Shown here piece after piece: positions 1 to 4,846 of a stretch of 11,956 bases of DNA. The stretch covers positions 1 through 11,956 of the forward strand of contig JAQVZV010000010.1 of the NCBI GenBank assembly GCA_028708005.1. The letters are read 5' to 3'. Origin of the DNA: Bacilli bacterium (lineage in GTDB: Bacteria > Bacillota_I > Bacilli_A > RF39 > UBA660). The first letter of the stretch is position 1, and every line of letters begins with the position of its first letter. The position numbers were made by a program, and so were the translations under genes. The notes below the pieces were generated by a model. It saw only the letters and a program-made list of their open reading frames with translations, did no database searches and had not been told where the DNA came from.

Positions 1-2
1 AA

Positions 3-188
3 TATGAATGTGATTGTGATGAAGAATGCGACTGTGACGATGAAGAAATGAGCGATGGTCAAATCTATGTTTTTGAGGTTGATAAAAACAAGGATGGACA
101 AGATACATATGTTGAAGTAGAAGAAGGCTTAATAGAAGAATTATTTCCTATTGTTGAGAAAGAATTATATCCAGGAGAAGAAGAATAA
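3..188 (+). CDS. C-terminal fragment of an acidic Cys-containing protein, DUF1292-like
   Basis: The window opens inside this gene, so the start is missing; the visible 61 codons end in TAA. The fragment is extremely acidic. It begins with a cysteine/acidic stretch (CDCDEE followed by CDCDDEE, window positions 9-50) and continues as DGQIYVFEV...DGQDTYVEVEEG, ending in GEEE. The strand pattern IYVFEV-x-D-x-DG-x-D resembles the second half of DUF1292 proteins, small acidic proteins of unknown role common in Bacillota; that assignment is from memory of the family and is tentative. The closely spaced cysteines would suit metal binding, but that is inference. A terminator follows 25 bp after the stop, so this is the last gene of its transcript. 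Confidence 0.5.
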   Translation, partial: YECDCDEECDCDDEEMSDGQIYVFEVDKNKDGQDTYVEVEEGLIEELFPIVEKELYPGEEE

Positions 189-213
189 ACATAGTTTATA
201 TCGAAGAATATAT

Positions 214-236
214 AAAAGGGCATAGACCCTTTTTTA
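214..236 (+). terminator. Intrinsic terminator of the DUF1292-like gene
   Basis: The arm AAAAGGG (214-220) pairs with CCCTTTT (227-233) around a 6-nt loop, followed by further T residues. It lies 25 bp after the stop of the upstream plus-strand gene. The A-rich 5' arm also gives a T tract on the minus strand, so it could act in both directions. Confidence 0.75.
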
Positions 237-305
237 TTTTCCACTACTGCATAATTAAAAAAATATATACTATTTATATCCTCATCTTTGACACTTTCTA
301 AAGTC

Positions 306-349
306 AAAAAACCTCCTAAGCCTTTATGTATAAGGGTTTAAGGGGTTTT
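306..349 (-). terminator. Original terminator of the interrupted GerA-like gene, now downstream of the transposase
   Basis: Read on the minus strand, AAAACCCCTTAAACCCTT pairs imperfectly with AAGGCTTAGGAGGTTTT around a short AT loop, followed by more T (304-311 complement). The stop codon that ends the reconstructed GerA-like protein (338-340) lies in the 5' arm. Before the insertion this terminator ended the small GerA-like gene. It now lies 16 bp outside the left IS end and probably ends transposase transcripts as well. The stem has mismatches and one bulge, but the overall length and the T tract support it. Confidence 0.6.
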
Positions 350-357
350 GATTTGGG
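338..357 (-). pseudogene. Severed 3' end of the GerA-like gene
   Basis: Joining 2161 directly to 357 on the minus strand (removing the IS and one ATAAAAAG copy) continues the frame as Leu-Ser-Gln-Ile-Lys-Thr-Pro and TAA. The stop lies in the terminator stem at 306-349. This confirms both the insertion site and the original gene end. Confidence 0.75.
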
Positions 358-365
358 ATAAAAAG
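358..365. repeat. Left copy of 8-bp target-site duplication ATAAAAAG
   Basis: ATAAAAAG lies directly outside the left inverted repeat and is repeated exactly directly outside the right one (2161-2168). Neither flank extends the match (GGG before, TTAGC after), so both IS boundaries are fixed by sequence. Confidence 0.85.
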
Positions 366-372
366 TGCGTAA
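366..372 (+). repeat. Left terminal inverted repeat of the IS
   Basis: TGCGTAA is the mirror of TTACGCA at the other IS end. It borders the target duplication directly. Inward similarity to the right end is weak after seven bases. Confidence 0.75.
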
Positions 373-377
373 CATTT

Positions 378-2108
378 TTATATTTTTGTGTGCGCAAAAA
401 TTTTTTTGAAATTCTTATAGTCAACAATTTCTTTTGCGGTATCAAAGTCGAAAGTCTCATTAAACTTTTTTATTACATTGCTATATGTATAAGTTGGTAT
501 ATATCCATACCCAGGTATTTCTCTAAAATTATAATTTCTTAGCGTTTCAACAATTTCCGCAGCTGTATATTGTTCTTGTAGCTTTTTTTCTAAATATCTA
601 AATATTATCAGTGATAAGAAACAAACAGTAAAATGAGCGCTAATTCTATCATCTCTAGAAAGAAATACCGGTCTCGCTTTGAATTCTGATTTCATTATTT
701 TAAAGCTTTCTTCTATTTCCCATCTTTGTTTATTTATTCTGATTATTTCTTCTACTGGATCTTCTAAGTTGGTACATACTGCATAAAGTCCGTCATATTT
801 AGATTCATCATTAATTTTGTCGTGGTTTAATATATGGTGATTTTTTGAAGCAACTTCGCCAGAAGCAGTAGCCCAGATACTTTCAATAAACCTTTTAGGA
901 TCGTTTTCATTATTTGTTTTAATATTTTTTGGGTTTTTATCTATAATCTTTAAAGCTCTAGAAATTTGTTTTTCTCTTATTCTTTTTTGATACTCTTGAT
1001 ATTTAGAAGAAAAAGTAATAATTAACCTTTGTTCTAAGTCGTTTTCTTTAATCCATCTTTCTTTATAGAAAGTTTTATCATAATAAGCATTAATTAATTG
1101 TTCATCATTCTTTAATTTAGAAATATCATATGTTTTATTACTACCTGGAAGTTTCCAATCTTTAGATAAATCTAAGGACCAATCTTTAATAAATGATTTA
1201 AGTTTTTTTAATGATTGGGTAGTAATAAATCTTCTATTATTAGTATTATTAAATTTTCGGTTAGATGTTGATGCAAGACCGGCGTCAGTACAAACAACAA
1301 ACTTTGAATTATTAAAATCATTAATAATAGTCTCTTCTAGAGGTTTTAAAGTTACTTGTTCATTTGTATTGCCAGGGAATGTACTAAAAGCAAGAGGTAT
1401 ACCATCACCATCTAAGAATAATCCCATACCAACAATAGGGTTAGGTCTATTTTCTTTACTCTTGCCATACTTTCTAAAATCATCATCATTTTCAATTTCA
1501 AAATAATAATTAGTACAATCATAAAACAATATTTTGTCATTACGTTTAGAAATTTTCAAAGAATTTTTATAAAGTTCAGATTGAATAAAATTTATTTCTT
1601 TACTTATAACTTCTAAAGCTCTTAAAATGTGTTGGTAATCAAAATTAGGTTGTTCAATAAATTGCTTGGAAAGATCTAAGGTTTTAAGTTTAGAAGAAGG
1701 ATAAATAACTCTAGAATAAATTAAATTAGATAAAATATTATTTAAATCATATTTAAATTGATATTTATTAGAAATTTTATCACAAATATCATTTAAACCG
1801 AGATCATAATAAATATTTTGCAAAAACAAATAACCACCATTGAATAAGAGTTTTTGGTCCTGCTTGAGTGAGTTATTTTTAGAGAATCTAACAACAATAT
1901 CTTTGTTGTTCTCCTTTTCAGCCTTATTAATCATGTCAAGATATTCTTTAGCCCATACATAGGGATCTTTCCCTTTAGCTTTAAGTTTTACTTCTTCTAG
2001 AGTACCGAGTTTTTCAAAAATTTTAGAAGTTCTCTTACCGTTAATGGTAACAGATTTAATTATATAAAAAGAGATTGAATTTTTAGATTTAGAAAGAGTT
2101 AACCGCAT
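378..2108 (-). CDS. IS1634-family DDE transposase
   Basis: This 576-residue enzyme cuts and joins the ends of its own IS. The fold belongs to the IS4-type RNase-H superfamily with a long insertion between the second and third acidic residues. Likely catalytic residues are D197 (FYDCTNYYFE), D275 (VCTDAGLAS) and E466 in the signature INKQRWEIEESFKIMKSE. In that signature R462, E466 and K473 keep the R-(3)-E-(6)-K spacing of the IS4 YREK motif, with Asn replacing the Tyr. Further family hallmarks are GMGLFLDGDGIPLAF (228-241) and ARPVFLSRDDRISAHF (478-493). The start is well supported by AAGGAG upstream of the ATG. The frame is uninterrupted and of full family length. The promoter lies within the right IS end. 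Confidence 0.95.
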   Translation of the reverse strand: MRLTLSKSKNSISFYIIKSVTINGKRTSKIFEKLGTLEEVKLKAKGKDPYVWAKEYLDMINKAEKENNKDIVVRFSKNNSLKQDQKLLFNGGYLFLQNIYYDLGLNDICDKISNKYQFKYDLNNILSNLIYSRVIYPSSKLKTLDLSKQFIEQPNFDYQHILRALEVISKEINFIQSELYKNSLKISKRNDKILFYDCTNYYFEIENDDDFRKYGKSKENRPNPIVGMGLFLDGDGIPLAFSTFPGNTNEQVTLKPLEETIINDFNNSKFVVCTDAGLASTSNRKFNNTNNRRFITTQSLKKLKSFIKDWSLDLSKDWKLPGSNKTYDISKLKNDEQLINAYYDKTFYKERWIKENDLEQRLIITFSSKYQEYQKRIREKQISRALKIIDKNPKNIKTNNENDPKRFIESIWATASGEVASKNHHILNHDKINDESKYDGLYAVCTNLEDPVEEIIRINKQRWEIEESFKIMKSEFKARPVFLSRDDRISAHFTVCFLSLIIFRYLEKKLQEQYTAAEIVETLRNYNFREIPGYGYIPTYTYSNVIKKFNETFDFDTAKEIVDYKNFKKIFAHTKI

Positions 2109-2132
2109 TTATACCGCTCCTTTACTATAATA

Positions 2133-2161
2133 ATTATACCATATTACTATACATTACGCAA
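2133..2161 (-). promoter_or_regulatory. Transposase promoter in the right IS end
   Basis: On the minus strand an extended -10, TGGTATAAT (2141-2133), lies 25 bp upstream of the transposase ATG. A partial -35, TTGCGT, falls 17 bp upstream at 2161-2156; its first T comes from the target duplication and the rest from the inverted repeat. AAAGGAG lies between the promoter and the start codon. The extended -10 is the convincing part. Confidence 0.55.
2154..2160 (-). repeat. Right terminal inverted repeat of the IS
   Basis: TTACGCA is the exact inverted copy of the left end TGCGTAA and is followed directly by the second ATAAAAAG copy. Confidence 0.75.
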
Positions 2162-2168
2162 TAAAAAG
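2161..2168. repeat. Right copy of 8-bp target-site duplication ATAAAAAG
   Basis: Exact copy of 358-365. On the minus strand it encodes part of the Asn-Phe-Leu end of the interrupted GerA-like protein, so it belonged to the host gene before insertion. Confidence 0.85.
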
Positions 2169-2566
2169 TTAGCAAATTTGACAAAAAAATAACCATTTTT
2201 CAACGGTTTGCAAGGATCTAGTATTTTAAAAGTGTTAAATTCCCGAGTTGGTATGTGTTTTTCAAGATATTCAAATAAATTTGAAGTATCTAAGTCACTT
2301 AACTCCAATTCTTCTAAATATTCTAAAACAAAATCATTAATAATAGACTTATCTGATAGTGTCTCATTAAAAACAATAGCAACCTTTATATCACATACTT
2401 GCATTTCTTTAATGATAATATCTGGACTACTACCTGTTTGAGTCTTTATAATTTTAATAGTTTTTTGATTATCAGTTCCTAATTTTTCCATAATAACCCT
2501 CATTTTTTATAGTATTACCACGTTTGTATTAGATTATTAAAAAGAATACGGTAATAATTATATTAA

Positions 2567-2594
2567 AAGTATGAGAAAAATCTAATAATGATAC
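2567..2594 (-). promoter_or_regulatory. Candidate sporulation (sigma-G-like) promoter of the GerA-like gene
   Basis: On the minus strand GTATC (2594-2590) and CATACTT (2573-2567) are 16 bp apart. They resemble the forespore sigma-G elements GHATR and CATWHTA, though the spacing is shorter than the usual 17-18. A TATAAT at 2562-2557 with a poor -35 is a vegetative alternative. The region is very AT-rich, so chance matches are likely. It overlaps the divergent TTGACA promoter. Confidence 0.3.
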
Positions 2595-2623
2595 TTGACA
2601 ATATATAAGAAATAATGTATCTT
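2595..2623 (+). promoter_or_regulatory. Sigma-A promoter of the leader ORF and uracil permease
   Basis: A perfect -35 TTGACA (2595-2600) and a -10 TATCTT (2618-2623) are separated by 17 bp. Transcription would start near 2630, only about 11 nt before the ATG of the 34-codon ORF. No other good promoter is seen before the permease gene, so its transcript probably starts here and crosses the terminator at 2736-2764. Confidence 0.65.
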
Positions 2624-2640
2624 TATTTAGGGTGTGAAGT

Positions 2641-2745
2641 ATGAATAAGGTAGGAAGTTTGAAAGAAATATTATTTAATATAAAAGCATTTGCTATTTCT
2701 TTGTTTTTCTATTTTATCATTATTATATTAATTATAAACTGCTAA
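2641..2745 (+). CDS. 34-residue leader peptide or small single-pass membrane protein upstream of uraA
   Basis: The ORF starts MNKVGSLKEILFNIK and continues as one hydrophobic segment (about residues 16-33, rich in Phe and Ile) ending in NC. It begins about 11 nt into the predicted transcript, after a weak GGGTG Shine-Dalgarno match. Its TAA (2743-2745) lies in the 5' arm of an intrinsic terminator. The second half is strongly U-rich in the RNA (about 20 U in the 30 nt from 2691). This is the layout of a leader peptide that couples ribosome position to termination, as in enterobacterial pyrBI, and the next gene takes up uracil. Alternatively it is an independent small membrane protein with its own terminator. 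No family is recognised. Confidence 0.5.
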   Translation: MNKVGSLKEILFNIKAFAISLFFYFIIIILIINC

Positions 2746-2764
2746 CTGTTTGTTAGTGGTTTTT
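2736..2764 (+). terminator. Intrinsic terminator / putative attenuator before uraA
   Basis: AAACTGCTAAC (2736-2746) pairs along its whole length with GTTAGTGGTTT (2752-2762), two pairs being G-U, around a 5-nt loop, and is followed by a T run. It separates the 34-codon ORF from the permease gene and contains that ORF's stop codon. Since it lies between the only evident promoter and uraA, it is likely a conditional terminator. Confidence 0.7.
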
Positions 2765-2770
2765 ATTATG

Positions 2771-2792
2771 CCTTCACATTACTAGAAGGAGG
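2771..2792 (+). promoter_or_regulatory. Strong uraA ribosome-binding site, partly paired with an upstream CCTTC
   Basis: AAGGAGG (2786-2792) lies 5 nt before the permease ATG. CCTTC (2771-2775) can pair with GAAGG (2785-2789) around a 9-nt loop and would cover part of the Shine-Dalgarno site. The site is certain; a regulatory role for the 5-bp helix is speculative. Confidence 0.5.
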
Positions 2793-2797
2793 AAAGT

Positions 2798-4087
2798 ATG
2801 AAAAAGAAAAAACTCATCTTAGATGTTGATGAAAAGCCTACATTTAGTAAGGGTCTTATTTTATCAATTCAGCATGTATTTGCTATGTTTGGTGCAACTA
2901 TCTTAGTCCCTGCATTAGTTAACGCTGGAGTGGGGCAACAAGTACTATCACCAGCGGTAGCATTATTTACTTCGGGAGTTGGTACATTAATATATATTTT
3001 ATGTACTAAAGAGAAGTCACCAGTATACTTAGGTAGTTCATTCGCTTTTATTACACCAATGATTATTGCACATAGTAAAGGCGGTGTACCAGCCATTATG
3101 ACTGGTATTATGGCGGTGGGCCTGGTATACGTAATAGTTTCTTATATTATTAAGATTGCCGGGAAGGATTGGTTAACAAAATTATTACCACCAATCATCA
3201 TTGGACCGATGATCATGATAATTGGTCTAGGTTTAGCTCCTGCTGCCATCTCACAAATAGGTATTACATCAGATAGTACGTTAGAGTGGAAAGGGCTTAT
3301 AGTAGCATTAGTTACCTTTTTAACGACGGCGATTATTACTATTAAAGGTAAAGGATTTATTAAAATTATTCCATTTTTTATTGGTATAGTATCAGGATAT
3401 GTGGCCGCTATTATCTTAGGAATGGTTGATTTCAGATTAGTAGCTGAGGCGCCTTTCTTTGGTGTCCCCAACTTAATCATCCCTTTTAAAGATTATACTC
3501 CTGTGGCATCTGGTCTATTAATTATAATACCGGTTGCTATTGTAACAATTGCTGAACATATTGGTGATCACACCGTATTAGGCGAAATAATTGGTAAAGA
3601 TTTAATTAAAGATCCAGGTTTAGATCGCACCTTAATGGGTGATGGCTTAGCAACCTTTATTGCTGGTCTTGTTGGTGGACCTGCTAATACCACATATGGG
3701 GAAAACACAGGTGTTGTTGGGATGACTAAAGTAGCTTCTATTATTGTCATTATTGGGGCTGCTATTATCTCAATCATCTTGGCTTTCTTTGCTAAATTTA
3801 CCGCTATTGTATCAACCATACCAGGCCAAGTATTAGGAGGAGTATCATTACTTCTTTATGGTTTTATAGCCATTAACGGGTTAAAAGTATTAATTAAAAA
3901 TAAAATTGATTTTGATAAACCTAAAAATATCATTATAGCTTCTTCAATGTTAGTATTAGGGTTAGGAGGAGCAGCTTTATCATTCGTTAGTGGAGATTTT
4001 TCACTAACCATATCAGGTATGTCTTTAGCTTGTATTGTAGGCATTGTAATTAATTTATTAATTAACGAAGATGAAAAAGCTAAATAG
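2798..4087 (+). CDS. uraA: Uracil permease (NCS2 family, UraA/PyrP type)
   Basis: This inner-membrane carrier imports uracil, probably with protons, for pyrimidine salvage. Its 429 residues match the usual length and the 14-helix NCS2 fold. Diagnostic parts are QHVFAMFGATILVP (25-38, with H26 matching the conserved His of E. coli UraA), VTIAEHIGDHTVLGE (249-263, E253 matching the uracil-binding Glu) and GGPANTTYGENTGVVGMT (293-310, E302 matching the second binding Glu). These motifs fit uracil carriers better than the xanthine/urate branch. A strong Shine-Dalgarno sequence fixes the start. Upstream is a promoter, a 34-codon U-rich ORF and a terminator that may make expression depend on pyrimidine supply. 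No PyrR-type site was recognised. The gene ends at a bidirectional terminator shared with the convergent CYTH gene. Confidence 0.93.
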   Translation: MKKKKLILDVDEKPTFSKGLILSIQHVFAMFGATILVPALVNAGVGQQVLSPAVALFTSGVGTLIYILCTKEKSPVYLGSSFAFITPMIIAHSKGGVPAIMTGIMAVGLVYVIVSYIIKIAGKDWLTKLLPPIIIGPMIMIIGLGLAPAAISQIGITSDSTLEWKGLIVALVTFLTTAIITIKGKGFIKIIPFFIGIVSGYVAAIILGMVDFRLVAEAPFFGVPNLIIPFKDYTPVASGLLIIIPVAIVTIAEHIGDHTVLGEIIGKDLIKDPGLDRTLMGDGLATFIAGLVGGPANTTYGENTGVVGMTKVASIIVIIGAAIISIILAFFAKFTAIVSTIPGQVLGGVSLLLYGFIAINGLKVLIKNKIDFDKPKNIIIASSMLVLGLGGAALSFVSGDFSLTISGMSLACIVGIVINLLINEDEKAK

Positions 4088-4104
4088 AAAATAAAAATAA
4101 AAAG

Positions 4105-4130
4105 CCCGTAAGAAAAACTTACGGGTTATT
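4105..4130. terminator. Bidirectional terminator between uraA and the CYTH gene
   Basis: CCCGTAAG (4105-4112) and CTTACGGG (4118-4125) form a perfect 8-bp stem with an AAAAA loop. It is followed by TTATTTTT on the plus strand, and by CTTTTTATTTTT on the minus strand. It lies between the stops of two convergent genes. Confidence 0.88.
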
Positions 4131-4163
4131 TTTATTTATCCACAGTTGTATAAATATATTATT

Positions 4164-4706
4164 TTATTCAGTAAACTTTAATACTTCTATTTTATCAATA
4201 TCAATATTATATTTTTCATAGTATATTGATGTGACACCCAAAGTGGTAATTTTTGTCTTATCAACTCCTAATTTATCAATAAATTGATTGACTTCCTTTT
4301 CGCTCCTACCTTCAATCTCAGCGTACGTAGGAATTAATGGCCATGTATCAATATCAATTTCAATATCATTCAAAATATAAGTTGTTCTTTTATTTTCTTG
4401 ATAATGATTTGAATTATAACCTAATTCATTTAATAGCTTATTAGTCTTTTCGAAATCAGAGACAGCAATCTCTAATTCTTCAGTTCCACCTATGATATTT
4501 TCATTTGCAAGTTTTTTTATAGTTAATGTTGTTTTTTCGCCATTAGTTCTAAGCCTAATCCATTTGTTCTCGATTATAGGATTGAAATTATATGTATATC
4601 TTTTTTGGAAATAATCTCCTTTTTTTATAGCACCCATTTTTTGTAATTGCTTTTCAAATGAGTCTTTGTCAATTTCTAAAATAGTAGCCTCATATTCTAT
4701 CTTCAT
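4164..4706 (-). CDS. CYTH-domain protein (adenylate cyclase class IV / triphosphatase-like)
   Basis: CYTH proteins form a beta tunnel that binds metal ions and triphosphate substrates. Here the strand residues appear in the expected order: E4 and E6 (IEYEATI), R51 and R53 (WIRLRT), K64-K65 (LTIKK), E76-E77 (TEELEI), R107, D118 and D120 (EIDIDTW) and E130/E132 (YAEIEG). The family motif ExExK reads ExExT here, so the terminal Lys is lost. The 180 residues suit a single-domain CYTH protein. The substrate cannot be told from sequence; thiamine triphosphate and inorganic tripolyphosphate are known for relatives. AGGAGGT 4 nt before the ATG supports the start. It is divergent from the germination operon and convergent with uraA. 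Confidence 0.85.
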   Translation of the reverse strand: MKIEYEATILEIDKDSFEKQLQKMGAIKKGDYFQKRYTYNFNPIIENKWIRLRTNGEKTTLTIKKLANENIIGGTEELEIAVSDFEKTNKLLNELGYNSNHYQENKRTTYILNDIEIDIDTWPLIPTYAEIEGRSEKEVNQFIDKLGVDKTKITTLGVTSIYYEKYNIDIDKIEVLKFTE

Positions 4707-4723
4707 TAGTACCTCCTACACAA

Positions 4724-4753
4724 AGTATAGCACAATGTGTTAATAAGCCTCAA
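4724..4753 (-). promoter_or_regulatory. Sigma-A promoter of the CYTH gene
   Basis: On the minus strand TTGAGG (4753-4748) and TATACT (4729-4724) are 18 bp apart. The predicted transcript would start near 4717, directly at the Shine-Dalgarno sequence, giving a leader of about 11 nt. Confidence 0.5.
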
Positions 4754-4786
4754 CTAATATTGGGTTTTTTTGATTCAAATATTAGT
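4753..4786. repeat. 9-bp inverted repeat between the CYTH and germination genes
   Basis: ACTAATATT (4753-4761) is repeated exactly in inverse as AATATTAGT (4778-4786) around a 16-nt centre with a T tract. Its left arm touches the candidate -35 of the CYTH gene, its right arm the candidate sigma-G -35 of the germination operon. It could be an operator or a weak hairpin; AT-richness makes chance occurrence possible. Confidence 0.4.
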
Positions 4787-4813
4787 ATATTTTGCCTTTA
4801 TTTACCAATAATA
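4785..4813 (+). promoter_or_regulatory. Candidate sigma-G promoter of the germinant-receptor operon
   Basis: GTATA (4785-4789) fits the sigma-G -35 consensus GHATR. AATAATA (4807-4813), 17 bp further on, matches CATWHTA at six of seven positions. Transcription would start near 4820, before the AGAGG at 4835-4839. Germinant-receptor operons are transcribed by sigma-G in the forespore of Bacillus, which makes the site sensible, but the match is in AT-rich DNA. Confidence 0.35.
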
Positions 4814-4846
4814 TAAACGATAATATATTCAAATAGAGGTATTGAT

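Larger units (their letters stand above)
366..2160 (-). mobile_element. Complete IS1634-family insertion sequence (1795 bp)
   Basis: The element is bounded by inverted ends TGCGTAA (366-372) and TTACGCA (2154-2160) and flanked by an exact 8-bp direct repeat. The first seven bases of the ends match; beyond them similarity is only partial. One transposase gene fills nearly the whole element on the minus strand, with its stop 5 bp inside the left terminal repeat. Length and gene layout suit the IS1634 family, whose target duplications are known to vary in size. The intact reading frame and the perfect duplication suggest a fairly recent, possibly still mobile copy. It has inserted into the 3' end of a small GerA-like gene. 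Confidence 0.88.
2147..2491 (-). pseudogene. GerA-type spore germination protein, N-terminal subdomain only, 3' end interrupted by the IS
   Basis: The start MEKLG (2491) is preferred over an in-frame ATG 12 bp upstream because GAGGG lies 5 nt before it. The protein resembles the first cytoplasmic subdomain of GerA-type A subunits: SSPDIIIKEMQV, then KVAIVFNETLSDKSIINDFVLEYL, then SNLFEYLEKHIPTREF. These match in order DDLFIIREIE, CAIAYCEGL, IINESIIKPL and LIDHLAKRI of the full A subunit encoded at 4847-6400. The second subdomain and the membrane region are absent. The IS replaces the original last residues SQIKTP with LRNV, so the present product is 114 residues against a reconstructed 116. 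Because the change is so small it may still work. Whether this was ever more than a relic of a longer A-subunit gene is unknown. Confidence 0.65.

Noticed and set aside
65..307. Minus-strand reading frame opposite the DUF1292-like gene and its terminator
   Set aside because: It runs through a terminator and overlaps a better supported coding region; composition is low-complexity Ser/Thr.
348..542. Plus-strand reading frame of 64 codons across the left IS end
   Set aside because: It is antisense to the transposase, crosses the IS boundary and has no ribosome-binding site.
2492..2503. Upstream ATG adding MRVI to the GerA-like protein
   Set aside because: GAGGG lies between the two ATG codons at correct distance for the second; the first has no Shine-Dalgarno site.
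2624..2797. PyrR-binding RNA or purine riboswitch before the permease gene
   Set aside because: No PyrR anti-antiterminator consensus and no purine aptamer loops were seen.
2869..4044. Four minus-strand reading frames opposite uraA
   Set aside because: They mirror a strongly conserved permease gene and lack ribosome-binding sites.
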